This document shows, one piece after another, positions 32,920 to 40,313 of a stretch of DNA of 64,000 nt. The notes below the pieces were generated by a model that did not search any database, was not told where the DNA came from, and saw nothing but the letters and a program-made list of their open reading frames with translations. The stretch is from Bacillota bacterium (GTDB taxonomy: Bacteria; Bacillota; Clostridia; Christensenellales; SZUA-584). Within the stretch, counting starts at the first letter, position 1. Each line of letters starts with the position of its first letter. The position numbers were made by a program, and so were the translations under genes. Where the stretch lies: positions 1 through 64,000 of the forward strand of contig JAEWTW010000047.1 of NCBI GenBank assembly GCA_023397655.1. The letters run 5' to 3'.

Positions 32920-33579
32920 ATGGTTGGAGAATTAAAAGCATGGCTGAGCGATCAGGGGGTTGATCTGGCAGGAACATCGCACCTGGCCGGGCTGCTGCCG
33001 GAGCGGTTTGCAAAGCTGCCGTATGCGGTGACGATCGGTGTCAGGCTCTCCGATGCCGTTGTCAGCGAGGTGACTGACGGCCCAACGATGCTGTATTTCG
33101 CGCATTATCGTGCGGCCAACGCATTTCTTGACGCGCTAGCGTTCAAATGCGTAGGGTGGCTGCAGCGGCGGGGTAAGAATGCGCTGGCAATCCCGGCGTC
33201 CCAATCCACCAGCGGCGACGGCTTTGCTGGAGATTTTCCGCACAAGACGGCAGCCAACATGGCGGGGTTGGGATTTATAGGCAAGAGTGCGCTGTTTGTT
33301 TCACACGAGTTTGGGCCACGCGTTCGTTTGGCGACAGTGCTGACGGATGCGGCGCTGCCTGTCGGTGAGCTGCAGCCAGTGATGTGCGGCAGCTGCCGCC
33401 TCTGCGTGGATGCATGCCCGTGCGGAGCGATCACCGGAAGGGTATGGTCGAAAGACGGCGAACGGGAGGACATTGTGGATGCGGCGTTGTGTTCAAGGCA
33501 CATGAAAAAAGAGTACCAGCATATCGGACGCGGTGCGGTATGCGGCATCTGTATGTCTGTATGCCCGATGGGAAAATAA
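32920..33579 (+). CDS. QueG-like 4Fe-4S protein (epoxyqueuosine-reductase family, truncated type)
   Basis: A 219-residue iron-sulfur protein. The C-terminal ferredoxin-like region has CGSCRLCVDACPCGAITG and CGICMSVCPMGK, giving two 4Fe-4S clusters, and HMKKEYQHIGRGAVC between them. The middle (FPHKTAANMAGLGFIGKSALF) matches QueG family enzymes. It lacks the HEAT-repeat end of full QueG and is shorter than typical (about 300-380), so it belongs to the short QueG-like group whose role is unclear. Monocistronic. Confidence 0.8.
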   Translation: MVGELKAWLSDQGVDLAGTSHLAGLLPERFAKLPYAVTIGVRLSDAVVSEVTDGPTMLYFAHYRAANAFLDALAFKCVGWLQRRGKNALAIPASQSTSGDGFAGDFPHKTAANMAGLGFIGKSALFVSHEFGPRVRLATVLTDAALPVGELQPVMCGSCRLCVDACPCGAITGRVWSKDGEREDIVDAALCSRHMKKEYQHIGRGAVCGICMSVCPMGK

Positions 33580-33687
33580 GCATAAATGCATTTGGATATG
33601 CATAAATCGGCATAAAAAGCCTTGCTGATGTGCATAAGCGAATAATTTTAATAGGTAACAATATCAATTAAAAGTACAAAATAGCTA

Positions 33688-33715
33688 TTGATTTAACCGA
33701 AATATTGTGTATAAT
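33688..33715 (+). promoter_or_regulatory. Promoter for tRNA-Val / 6S RNA / tRNA-Gln cluster
   Basis: TTGATT (33688-33693), 16-base spacer, TATAAT (33710-33715) with TGTG just before the -10 box. It starts about 20 bases before tRNA-Val. Confidence 0.65.
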
Positions 33716-33735
33716 ATGAACTGCGGCTTTTTTGG

Positions 33736-33812
33736 GGGGTTATAGCTCAGCTGGTTAGAGCGCTACGTTGACATCGTAGAGGTCGTTGGTTCGATCCCAA
33801 TTAACCCCACCA
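33736..33812 (+). tRNA. tRNA-Val (anticodon GAC)
   Basis: Acceptor GGGGTTA pairs with TAACCCC and CCA is encoded. The anticodon arm is CTACG-TTGACAT-CGTAG, giving anticodon GAC. The T-arm GGTTCGATCC is present. Length is 77 nt. Confidence 0.95.
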
Positions 33813-33972
33813 GTCCTGCGGTGTTCGAGAACGCTTGTGTTTAAAACCTACAGTACTTTTACGGGAGCGCGAGTCCTGATACGGATGCCGGGCCCGCATT
33901 GACGGGATGGCAGAAGTTACGGCAGCACACCCACCTGCTTTTAGGGGCAGGTGTTTAAACCTGGCGGACGGC
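33813..33972 (+). ncRNA. ssrS: 6S RNA
   Basis: A structured RNA of about 160 nt starts at or within one base of the tRNA-Val CCA end. Its first bases, AGTCCTGCGGTGTTCG, match the conserved AGUCCUGnnGUGUU start of Bacillus 6S RNAs. The 3' half has ACACCCACCTGC-TTTTAGG-GGCAGGTG, like the conserved 3' hairpin, and closes with GGCGGAC, which pairs with the 5' GTCC. A central hairpin is GCCCG-CATTGA-CGGG. 6S RNA binds housekeeping RNA polymerase by mimicking an open promoter. Ends are approximate. Confidence 0.8.
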
Positions 33973-33996
33973 ACCATGGGATACATAATATGATAT

Positions 33997-34070
33997 AGCG
34001 GAATTGTGTAACGGTAGCACCTACGACTCTGACTCGTATTGTCTAGGTTCGAATCCTAGTTCCGCTGCCA
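33997..34070 (+). tRNA. tRNA-Gln (anticodon CTG); integration target
   Basis: Acceptor AGCGGAA pairs with TTCCGCT, discriminator G, CCA encoded. The anticodon arm TACGA-CTCTGAC-TCGTA gives CTG. Its last 23 bases are part of the att repeat of the integrative element; the gene remains intact. Length is 74 nt. Confidence 0.93.
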
Positions 34071-34082
34071 GACGAAAACCCC
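34048..34082 (+). repeat. attL-type repeat at 3' end of tRNA-Gln
   Basis: These 35 bases recur exactly at 39365-39399. They start in the T-arm of tRNA-Gln and run 12 bases past its CCA end. Similarity continues imperfectly for about 25 more bases through the terminator stem. Confidence 0.92.
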
Positions 34083-34112
34083 GAAACCTCGATGGTTACG
34101 GGGTTTTCTCTT
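34075..34112 (+). terminator. Terminator after tRNA-Gln
   Basis: AAAACCCCG / CGGGGTTTT stem with an inner AACC...GGTT pairing, followed by CTCTT. A near-copy lies at 39391-39430 because the att duplication covers it. Confidence 0.8.
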
Positions 34113-34138
34113 ATCTAAACATTGAAAAATGCAGCGAC

Positions 34139-34160
34139 TGGACACATTTTGGACACAAAA
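34139..34160 (+). repeat. 22-bp direct repeat, left copy (candidate integrase arm site)
   Basis: Identical to 39231-39252 in the same orientation. It contains TGGACACA twice, 11 bases apart. It lies 57 bases inside the left att repeat. Confidence 0.75.
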
Positions 34161-34259
34161 CATTATAAATCGGATGTTCTAATATTTTACAGCAAGCATT
34201 ATATTAACTATGATCAAATATACCTAATGATTCAAAACACTCATAAACGGAGCTGAAAA

Positions 34260-34751
34260 TTGAAGATCATTAAAAAAGCTCAAATAACCACTGGTCTATT
34301 AATTCCTCTAATGTTAGGACTTTTAATCACGTTAACTGCTTTTATAGCTGTTAAATTATGTGTATCGGATATGTCATATAAATCGCCGGAGCATTCAACG
34401 GAAGAACTGTATCAAGATATTTCTATCTCGCTGCTAATGCCATATATTCAAAATGAAATTGACGAATATTATTCAAAGTACCTGACGCAGCTTCCAATGG
34501 TTGCTCCGTATACAGTCTATGTTTTGAGTGCCGAAAGACCAAATGGCTATAGAACATTCTTTTTTAGAATAAAATTAAAGGTCATTTCTTATATAGGGCC
34601 TCATAACAATGTAGGCCTGGATTATATAACTGTTACCGTAGGCGGTTCGGGAGAAGTTACAATCGAAAAGTTTGAACATATAAAAAGTTTTGTGCTGCCT
34701 CCTAACTACGAAGATATAATTAAGAAAGGTTATCAAAATCCAATTCCATAA
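34260..34751 (+). CDS. DUF3888-like exported protein
   Basis: A 163-residue protein starting at TTG 34260, with CGGAG about 7 nt upstream. One N-terminal hydrophobic helix (about 10-33) acts as signal or anchor. The rest matches the DUF3888 pattern: LYQDISISLLMPYIQNEI, YYSKYL, then FRIKLKVISYIGPHNNVGLD and a GEVTIEKFEHIKS segment. Family function is unknown. It is convergent with the integrase (1 base between stops), AT-rich, and part of the integrative element. Confidence 0.75.
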   Translation: MKIIKKAQITTGLLIPLMLGLLITLTAFIAVKLCVSDMSYKSPEHSTEELYQDISISLLMPYIQNEIDEYYSKYLTQLPMVAPYTVYVLSAERPNGYRTFFFRIKLKVISYIGPHNNVGLDYITVTVGGSGEVTIEKFEHIKSFVLPPNYEDIIKKGYQNPIP

Positions 34752-34752
34752 A

Positions 34753-35910
34753 TTACTTTCCGAAATAAAGATCGCTGATGACCTGTGAAGATTTTCGCTT
34801 GCTCTCATTGACGACATGCGCATATTGCTTCAGGGTGAAGCGTGCGTCAGTGTGTCCAACAAACTCCTGAACGGTCTTTGGAGACAGACCCGATTCAATT
34901 AAGTATGTCACGACTGTATGCCGAAGGTCGTGCAACCGCATCTTTGGGAACCCCGCTTTTGCTGCGGCCTGTTTGTAGCATCTGGTCAACTTTGCAGGGC
35001 GTACAGGTTTTCCAATTTCGTTTGTGAAAATCAGAGGTGATGCTTGCTTCATATCATTGTAGGCATTCTGTTTGTAAAGCTCTGAGAGCGTATCTAACAG
35101 CACATCCGGCGCAGGAAGGGTGCGATAAGAAGACTCGGTCTTTAATTCGCCAATTTCAAGGCTGTGCGTTTCCTCGACGTAGATAAGAGAGCGGTTTATC
35201 GAAATCGTCTTCTCCTCAAAATCAATGTCCGACCAATATAGCCCCATAACCTCGCTTCTGCGAATACCAAGTATCGCACAGGTTAAAATGGCTTCGTAAA
35301 GTTCTGTGTCTTTAATTGCGTCAATTATCTTCTTCAATTCATCACGCTCCGGAATAATATATTCAAAGCTTTTGCTTTTCGGAAGCGTAATATTGTCACA
35401 TGGGTTGTGCATCAGTAAGTTTGTCTTGACAGCCTTATTTAAAGCCGTAGAGAGGACGCCATGCACATTTTTTATTGTCTTGGGGCTGTATGTCTTTGCA
35501 GGGCTAATAAGCACTTCTTCTTTATTTATAGTTTTATATTTCGCCGCTTTGAACTCGGTTGTCAGCATTTTATTATAAATCTGCTGAATCTGAAGTGTGG
35601 TCAAGTCTTTCAAACGCATCTGCCCAACCGATGGAATTATGTGTTTTTTCATATAGCCTTTCGCGGCTGTTTTGGTATTGGGACGCATGTGTGCGCAATA
35701 GGTACCAAAATACTGATCGAGGTATGCTTCAACAGTGATCTTACCAGCATTGGCGTAAGTACCCGTTTGAAGTTCATGCTCGACTTCAGCGGCAAACGCC
35801 TTAGCGTCCTTGGCTTTGTCGAAAGACTTGTTACGTTGTTTGCGTTGCCCATTTTCATAAACATCATAACGTACACGATACTTGTCTCCACGTTTACTGA
35901 TAGTAGCCAC
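34753..35910 (-). CDS. int: Tyrosine recombinase / phage-type integrase
   Basis: A 385-residue integrase. The GTG at 35910 has AAGGAGG at 6 nt; the longer frame to 35970 has none. It begins VATISKRGDKYRVRYDVYENG, the AP2-like arm-binding domain, followed by a SAM-like core-binding domain (about 60-165) and the catalytic domain. Catalytic residues are visible: Arg in LGIRRSEVMG, HDLRHT (His and Arg), GHTD (His), and the Tyr in TLKQYAHV. It is expected to integrate and excise the element at tRNA-Gln. Confidence 0.95.
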   Translation of the reverse strand: MATISKRGDKYRVRYDVYENGQRKQRNKSFDKAKDAKAFAAEVEHELQTGTYANAGKITVEAYLDQYFGTYCAHMRPNTKTAAKGYMKKHIIPSVGQMRLKDLTTLQIQQIYNKMLTTEFKAAKYKTINKEEVLISPAKTYSPKTIKNVHGVLSTALNKAVKTNLLMHNPCDNITLPKSKSFEYIIPERDELKKIIDAIKDTELYEAILTCAILGIRRSEVMGLYWSDIDFEEKTISINRSLIYVEETHSLEIGELKTESSYRTLPAPDVLLDTLSELYKQNAYNDMKQASPLIFTNEIGKPVRPAKLTRCYKQAAAKAGFPKMRLHDLRHTVVTYLIESGLSPKTVQEFVGHTDARFTLKQYAHVVNESKRKSSQVISDLYFGK

Positions 35911-35938
35911 CTTGAACCTCCTTGTATTGAATTGAACT

Positions 35939-38392
35939 GTGACGCAAACGGTAGGGAGCAACACACACACGACAAGCTATGCTTATGACATTGAAGAGGG
36001 TGGATATATTAAAAACCGGGTCACAGACGCTGAAGGGCGCGTCACAGAGGCGTGGTTCGACCCGATGGGACGCAAGATAAAGGACAATAGCCGGGGGGAT
36101 ACGGGCGACAGCATAGTGATGCAGGCGAGCTATACGTACGATAACAACTTCCGGGTTTCCATTGTGACAAGGAACGACGGCACCAAGGAGAAGTATACTT
36201 ACAATAGTATGGACCTGATGACGCGTCATGACTATTACGAGGCGTCTGAAAGCACAGAGTCAGACAGCAACGATTACATTGAATATGTATATGACGACAA
36301 CGGAAACATGACACGTGAGAGTGTGTATCACGGCACGGCGGAAGAGACGGCCACTTATACTTACAACAACATGGGCCGGGTTTTGCAGATGACGCAGGGC
36401 GATTTGCAAAACGGTGGCGTGAGCGTCAACTATACCTACGACGGCGCAGGTAAAGTAACAGAGATCAGTTATACCAAGGACGGTACGCTGCGCAAGCTGG
36501 GGTATGTGTATGACGGATATGGACGCATCCATTATATCACGTTAGCACTGGGCAGCGCGGCAGCGGATATTGTTCGCGAGTACGTCTATAAGACCAACGG
36601 CGACCTCGATTACACCAAGGATTTCCGCGAGTTTGAGTCCGACGGCGCGGATTATATTAAAACTGCATATGAGATCAACAGTGCGGGACTTACCACAAAG
36701 GTCACGTATACCGATTATGAGGACGGTGCAGGTTCGGGAACCAAAAAAGAAGAATATACGATGACGTATGACGACCGCGGTTACATCACAGCGGAGACAG
36801 CATATACCAACTACGGAACGGCGCAGACGGTAAACAAATCGTTTGCTTACGACTCAATTGGCCGATTGACGCAGGCGACAATTGGCAGTAAGACGAAGAA
36901 TTATACATATGACAAGGTGGGCAACCGTCTATCAATGAGCGATGGCACGGATAGCGTTGTCTACAGCTACAATCAGTTCAACCAGCTCACCAGCATGACC
37001 AAGAACAGCCAAAATAATACGACGTATACCTATGACGGGCGCGGGAATCAAACGCAGGAGGTCCAGCAATACTTCGGAATCACAACGGGCGGAATCACGA
37101 CGTACTATAACAGGACAACGGACTATAGCTATGACCTGATGAACAACATGGCGCAGGCGGATATCTCGACGCCTGAAGCCGATCAGCAGGGGAATGTCAC
37201 GTATACCAACGAGACATCTATAAATGCGTACAACGCCAGCGGCCAGCGTATAAAAAGAGTTGAAAACGGTGAGACGACGAATTATTATTATAGCGGAGGG
37301 GCGACGCTGTTCACAGCGAACGCCAACAACTGGCTGCTGACGGAGAATGTGATTGACCTTAACGGTCAAATCATTACCTCAGCCCGCTTCGATGATCAGA
37401 ACCCGAGCGTGGTAGAAGGATTCTACTTCTATCATTACGATATGCGGGGCAGCACGACGGCTATTATTCAACCGGATGGAACATTGATAAAAGGATACAG
37501 CTATGACGAATTTGGCAATCTTGAGAGCAGCGGCGCTTCCAATTTCCTGAATGATGTCACATTTACCGGCAGTGTCAGTGATAAATCCACTGGTTTACAG
37601 TATATGAACTCACGGTTTTACAATCCAAACACAAGCCGGTTCCTGAGCCAAGATACATATACGGGTAATCCGTATGATCCGTGGACGCAGCATTTGTACA
37701 GCTACTGCGGGAACAATCCGACAAACTTTATTGATCCGACGGGGCATAGTTCGAAAAGTTTAGCCGAACTGAGAAGTGATTTAAAATTCAGGCAAAAACT
37801 TGTAGCTGGATATACAAGATTGGTTCAAAATTGTAATAATGCATCAATGCTGGACTTGTATATATATGGACGAGAACGGAATAAGGGTATTGTTATGGAC
37901 CTAAAAGCAGAAATAGCTAAACTAATAACCAAAGACTTGTCGGATACGCAACGTGAAGAGGTAATGGCAACAATTGAAGAAGTAGGATGGGATAATGTGG
38001 AAATAGGTGATGAGGGGATGAGCGTCTATACTGGCGGAACAAGCGTCATGTGTGTATTGACGCCTCAAGGGGCAACAGATTACACGTATGAATTGGGGAA
38101 GATTGGGCATGATCTTACTTGGCCTGGTATAGCTTCTACGATCACCGGTTTTGTAGCTGGGGTGGCATTAACGGGTCCAGCAGCGCTTATAGTCGGTGCT
38201 GTATGCATCGGTGCAGGAGTTGGAGCTGTAATCGTGGGATCAGAAATAAGTCGGCATATCGATGATCTTAAACACTTTAACAATATAGCAGAAAGTTATA
38301 TGGAAAAAGATGGAAAAGGAGCTGTTTTTTCTGCAACAATCATTCCTTCAGGTTTGACAGGCGTCAGTATTAAGTTTGATTATTATTCTTGA
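35939..38392 (+). CDS. RHS/YD-repeat protein, 5'-truncated, with toxin-like C-terminal domain
   Basis: An 817-residue open frame starting at GTG 35939, only 28 bases from the divergent integrase start, with a stop just upstream and no ribosome binding site. It enters directly in the YD-repeat region, so signal peptide and N-terminal half are missing; full RHS proteins are far longer. Repeats run to about 510 and the core signature (FYHYDMRGSTTAI, GLQYMNSRFYNPNTSRFLSQ, NPTNFIDPTGH) ends near residue 602. After that the composition turns AT-rich and the last 215 residues are unique, with a Gly/Ala/Val-rich hydrophobic segment (about 725-770). This layout is that of polymorphic toxins, whose tails are swapped between cores. 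It may be a silent tip or a pseudogene. Confidence 0.85.
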   Translation: MTQTVGSNTHTTSYAYDIEEGGYIKNRVTDAEGRVTEAWFDPMGRKIKDNSRGDTGDSIVMQASYTYDNNFRVSIVTRNDGTKEKYTYNSMDLMTRHDYYEASESTESDSNDYIEYVYDDNGNMTRESVYHGTAEETATYTYNNMGRVLQMTQGDLQNGGVSVNYTYDGAGKVTEISYTKDGTLRKLGYVYDGYGRIHYITLALGSAAADIVREYVYKTNGDLDYTKDFREFESDGADYIKTAYEINSAGLTTKVTYTDYEDGAGSGTKKEEYTMTYDDRGYITAETAYTNYGTAQTVNKSFAYDSIGRLTQATIGSKTKNYTYDKVGNRLSMSDGTDSVVYSYNQFNQLTSMTKNSQNNTTYTYDGRGNQTQEVQQYFGITTGGITTYYNRTTDYSYDLMNNMAQADISTPEADQQGNVTYTNETSINAYNASGQRIKRVENGETTNYYYSGGATLFTANANNWLLTENVIDLNGQIITSARFDDQNPSVVEGFYFYHYDMRGSTTAIIQPDGTLIKGYSYDEFGNLESSGASNFLNDVTFTGSVSDKSTGLQYMNSRFYNPNTSRFLSQDTYTGNPYDPWTQHLYSYCGNNPTNFIDPTGHSSKSLAELRSDLKFRQKLVAGYTRLVQNCNNASMLDLYIYGRERNKGIVMDLKAEIAKLITKDLSDTQREEVMATIEEVGWDNVEIGDEGMSVYTGGTSVMCVLTPQGATDYTYELGKIGHDLTWPGIASTITGFVAGVALTGPAALIVGAVCIGAGVGAVIVGSEISRHIDDLKHFNNIAESYMEKDGKGAVFSATIIPSGLTGVSIKFDYYS

Positions 38393-38461
38393 AAAACTAT
38401 ACCATTAAACAGACAAAGATGAGGTAATTAAATTAATGAGACCTTATGAAAGGATAGCGTT

Positions 38462-38698
38462 ATGAAGGAAAAGAGAAAGGTGACAAAGTTAATGAAAGTA
38501 TATAGAATAATATGTCCACTATTAATATTAATATGTATCGTGGAAGGACTTAGGCTAACTGACATTGGAGTATTCGCATCTATTGGCTTATGGTTTGATT
38601 GGTTATTTTATGGATCAGCAGCATTAGGCATAATAATACCAACCACAAATTACTTTATTATGGAGAAAGAGGAAGAGAATAAGAAGAAAAGTGAATGA
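38462..38698 (+). CDS. Small two-helix membrane protein, candidate immunity protein
   Basis: A 78-residue protein with AAAGGAT before its ATG. It has a basic N-terminus, two transmembrane helices (about 13-32 and 42-65) and a charged tail (EKEEENKKKSE). It lies 69 nt after the RHS tail, the place of an immunity gene. A membrane protein would suit a toxin tail with a hydrophobic pore-like segment, but no homology supports this. Confidence 0.6.
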   Translation: MKEKRKVTKLMKVYRIICPLLILICIVEGLRLTDIGVFASIGLWFDWLFYGSAALGIIIPTTNYFIMEKEEENKKKSE

Positions 38699-38721
38699 CG
38701 GGATTATTCATTAAGTAGAGT

Positions 38722-38997
38722 GTGATAATCATTAAGTCTCCTTGTATCTGGCATGAAGGGTATTATATTGATGATATAATTGATGAAGCTAGACTTAAGA
38801 GTTTGATAAAGGGGAGAGTCGAGTTTAAGGAGTTAGCCGACAACGAACAGCGTCTTGTTTTCTTCTATCAACGGCAATTAATTGTAGACATAATTATTAT
38901 GAGGGATGAAGTAAATTTTGATATAAGTGCAGGTGAAATTGATGACAAATGGTTTAGTCGCTCCTCTTCTGATGGTGCTTTGAGATTGTATAGATAG
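38722..38997 (+). CDS. Small hypothetical protein in the element
   Basis: A 91-residue ORF starting at GTG 38722 with a weak site. The sequence (SPCIWHEGYYIDDIIDEARL, LVFFYQRQLIVDIIIMRDEV) alternates strands and helices and is AT-rich like the RHS tail. I do not recognise it. Position after the toxin-like tail allows a second immunity-type gene. Confidence 0.45.
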   Translation: MIIIKSPCIWHEGYYIDDIIDEARLKSLIKGRVEFKELADNEQRLVFFYQRQLIVDIIIMRDEVNFDISAGEIDDKWFSRSSSDGALRLYR

Positions 38998-39230
38998 TAT
39001 GAGTTTATAAGAAAAAGGGGAAGCATTAGTAATGTGCAAAAAGGTATAGCAAATTCTGAGGGCTGCTGGGCTAGAGACGAACTGAAGGATGTTAGATAAC
39101 CGTATCTTGAACATAACCTTAAAAAACGGCCAGTAACAATGGCGCCCCTTGAATCATAAAATCGATCAGGTGAGGGGTCACCAGTAATGCGCACGACCGT
39201 TAAGATGAGTAGAAAGGTGCTTATTGGTTG

Positions 39231-39252
39231 TGGACACATTTTGGACACAAAA
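39231..39252 (+). repeat. 22-bp direct repeat, right copy (candidate integrase arm site)
   Basis: Exact copy of 34139-34160 in the same orientation, 112 bases inside the right att repeat. Confidence 0.75.
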
Positions 39253-39364
39253 GCTTTGAAATCACTCCGAACGCTATAGACGCAACGAAATGGAAAATGC
39301 CTTTATAAAGGCGAATTTTAGACATAGCATGACAGAAAAATACTCAAAATACGCTTAATTCTGT

Positions 39365-39399
39365 TTCGAATCCTAGTTCCGCTGCCAGACGAAAACCCC
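39365..39399 (+). repeat. attR-type repeat (tRNA-Gln 3' end copy)
   Basis: Exact copy of 34048-34082. No complete tRNA precedes it, so this is the displaced end of the target. Confidence 0.92.
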
Positions 39400-39604
39400 A
39401 GAAACCACGATGGTTACGGGGTTTTATTTTACATGAAGCTGCTTTTACAGCCTTGGGAGCCCTTGTGGAGCAGCCAATCGTTTGAGGAGGATCGGGGGGA
39501 TATCATACTATAAACATGTTAATTGTATGGTAACATTTTGTATTATGAATGTTCATTTTGTGGGAGTAAACTGAAGTTAATGAAAGGCGAGGAGGACTAA
39601 TACC

Positions 39605-40159
39605 ATGAAAAATAAACGTATATTTATGGCACTTGCCGTCTTGCTAATTCTGGTAATGGCTGTAGGATGCGCAAAAGCTCCGTCAGCTGTAACTGGATCC
39701 GACAAGATGATAAATGAGCCAACTCAAGAGATGGCAAAAGATACCGAAGATACAGCAATGACAGAAGAGGCAGCAAAGGACATGCCTGCGGTATCAGAGA
39801 ACAAAGAGATGGAAGCTGCCGAAGTCGGCAAGAAAGCCGAGGCGGGCTATATAGATTTGACGCCTGAACAAGCGAAGATGTTGATAGACTCAACACCGGA
39901 TCTGGTGATTGTGGACGTATCTCCCAAATATGAGGCGGGTCATCTTCCGGGCGCGGTCAACTATTATGTCGGCGATGGCTCTTTGGACGCGGCAATACCT
40001 GATCTCGACATGAGCAAACCCTACCTTGTTTACTGCCACGTGGACAGCGCTTCGATAGCGGGTGCCGAGAAACTGGTAGAGGCAGGTTTTGCTCCGGTAT
40101 ATAGGCTTGAAGGAAATTACTCAGCCTGGGTGGAAGCCGGCTATCCGATAGAGCAATAA
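39605..40159 (+). CDS. Rhodanese-domain lipoprotein
   Basis: A 184-residue lipoprotein: signal sequence MKNKRIFMALAVLLILVMAV with lipobox AVGC. An acidic linker with many Glu/Ala/Met follows (about 30-80). The rhodanese domain (about 80-184) has IVDVSPKYEAGHLPGAVNY and the active-site Cys in LVYCHVDSASIAGAEKL. The loop lacks the classic C-x-x-G-x-R pattern, so sulfur transfer efficiency or substrate may differ. AGGAGG precedes the ATG. A terminator follows. The next gene also ends in a rhodanese domain. Confidence 0.88.
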   Translation: MKNKRIFMALAVLLILVMAVGCAKAPSAVTGSDKMINEPTQEMAKDTEDTAMTEEAAKDMPAVSENKEMEAAEVGKKAEAGYIDLTPEQAKMLIDSTPDLVIVDVSPKYEAGHLPGAVNYYVGDGSLDAAIPDLDMSKPYLVYCHVDSASIAGAEKLVEAGFAPVYRLEGNYSAWVEAGYPIEQ

Positions 40160-40229
40160 GCAAGCTTGATCAATACATACCATGCAGCGGTCAATACTTC
40201 AACACTCAAGCATATTAAGTATGATAGAT

Positions 40230-40271
40230 AGCCTTTAATCCGAAAGGGTTAAGGGCTTTTGTTTTTCTTTT
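40230..40271 (+). terminator. Terminator after rhodanese lipoprotein
   Basis: A 12-bp stem (AGCCTTTAATCC / GGGTTAAGGGCT) with GAAA loop, then TTTGTTTTTCTTTT. Confidence 0.93.
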
Positions 40272-40313
40272 CAGCATGATAAAGTGAAAGCAGATTGGCG
40301 TAAGGAGGTCAGT

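Larger units (their letters stand above)
34048..39399. mobile_element. 5.3-kb integrative element in tRNA-Gln carrying an RHS cassette
   Basis: The element is bounded by the 35-bp att repeats at 34048-34082 and 39365-39399. The target is the 3' end of tRNA-Gln, the usual site for tyrosine-recombinase islands. It contains a DUF3888 gene, a tyrosine integrase, a 5'-truncated RHS gene with a polymorphic-toxin-like tail, and two small ORFs. It has lower GC than its surroundings at both ends. A 22-bp repeat near each end (34139-34160, 39231-39252) is a candidate arm site. No replication, relaxase or phage structural gene is present, so it is not self-transmissible. Confidence 0.88.
38998..39604. 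other. Non-coding right end of element and junction
   Basis: No convincing gene in these 607 bases. The stretch contains the right 22-bp repeat (39231-39252), a 16-base match to the palindrome at 31334 (39288-39303), the right att repeat (39365-39399) and the duplicated terminator stem (to about 39430). Beyond that is the leader of the rhodanese gene. Confidence 0.6.

Noticed and set aside
38868..39248. 126-codon minus-strand frame at the right end of the element
   Set aside because: Overlaps the small plus-strand gene, lacks a ribosome binding site, and has no domain pattern.
34048..39399. Prophage or integrative conjugative element
   Set aside because: No phage structural, replication, relaxase or type IV secretion genes; only the integrase and cargo.
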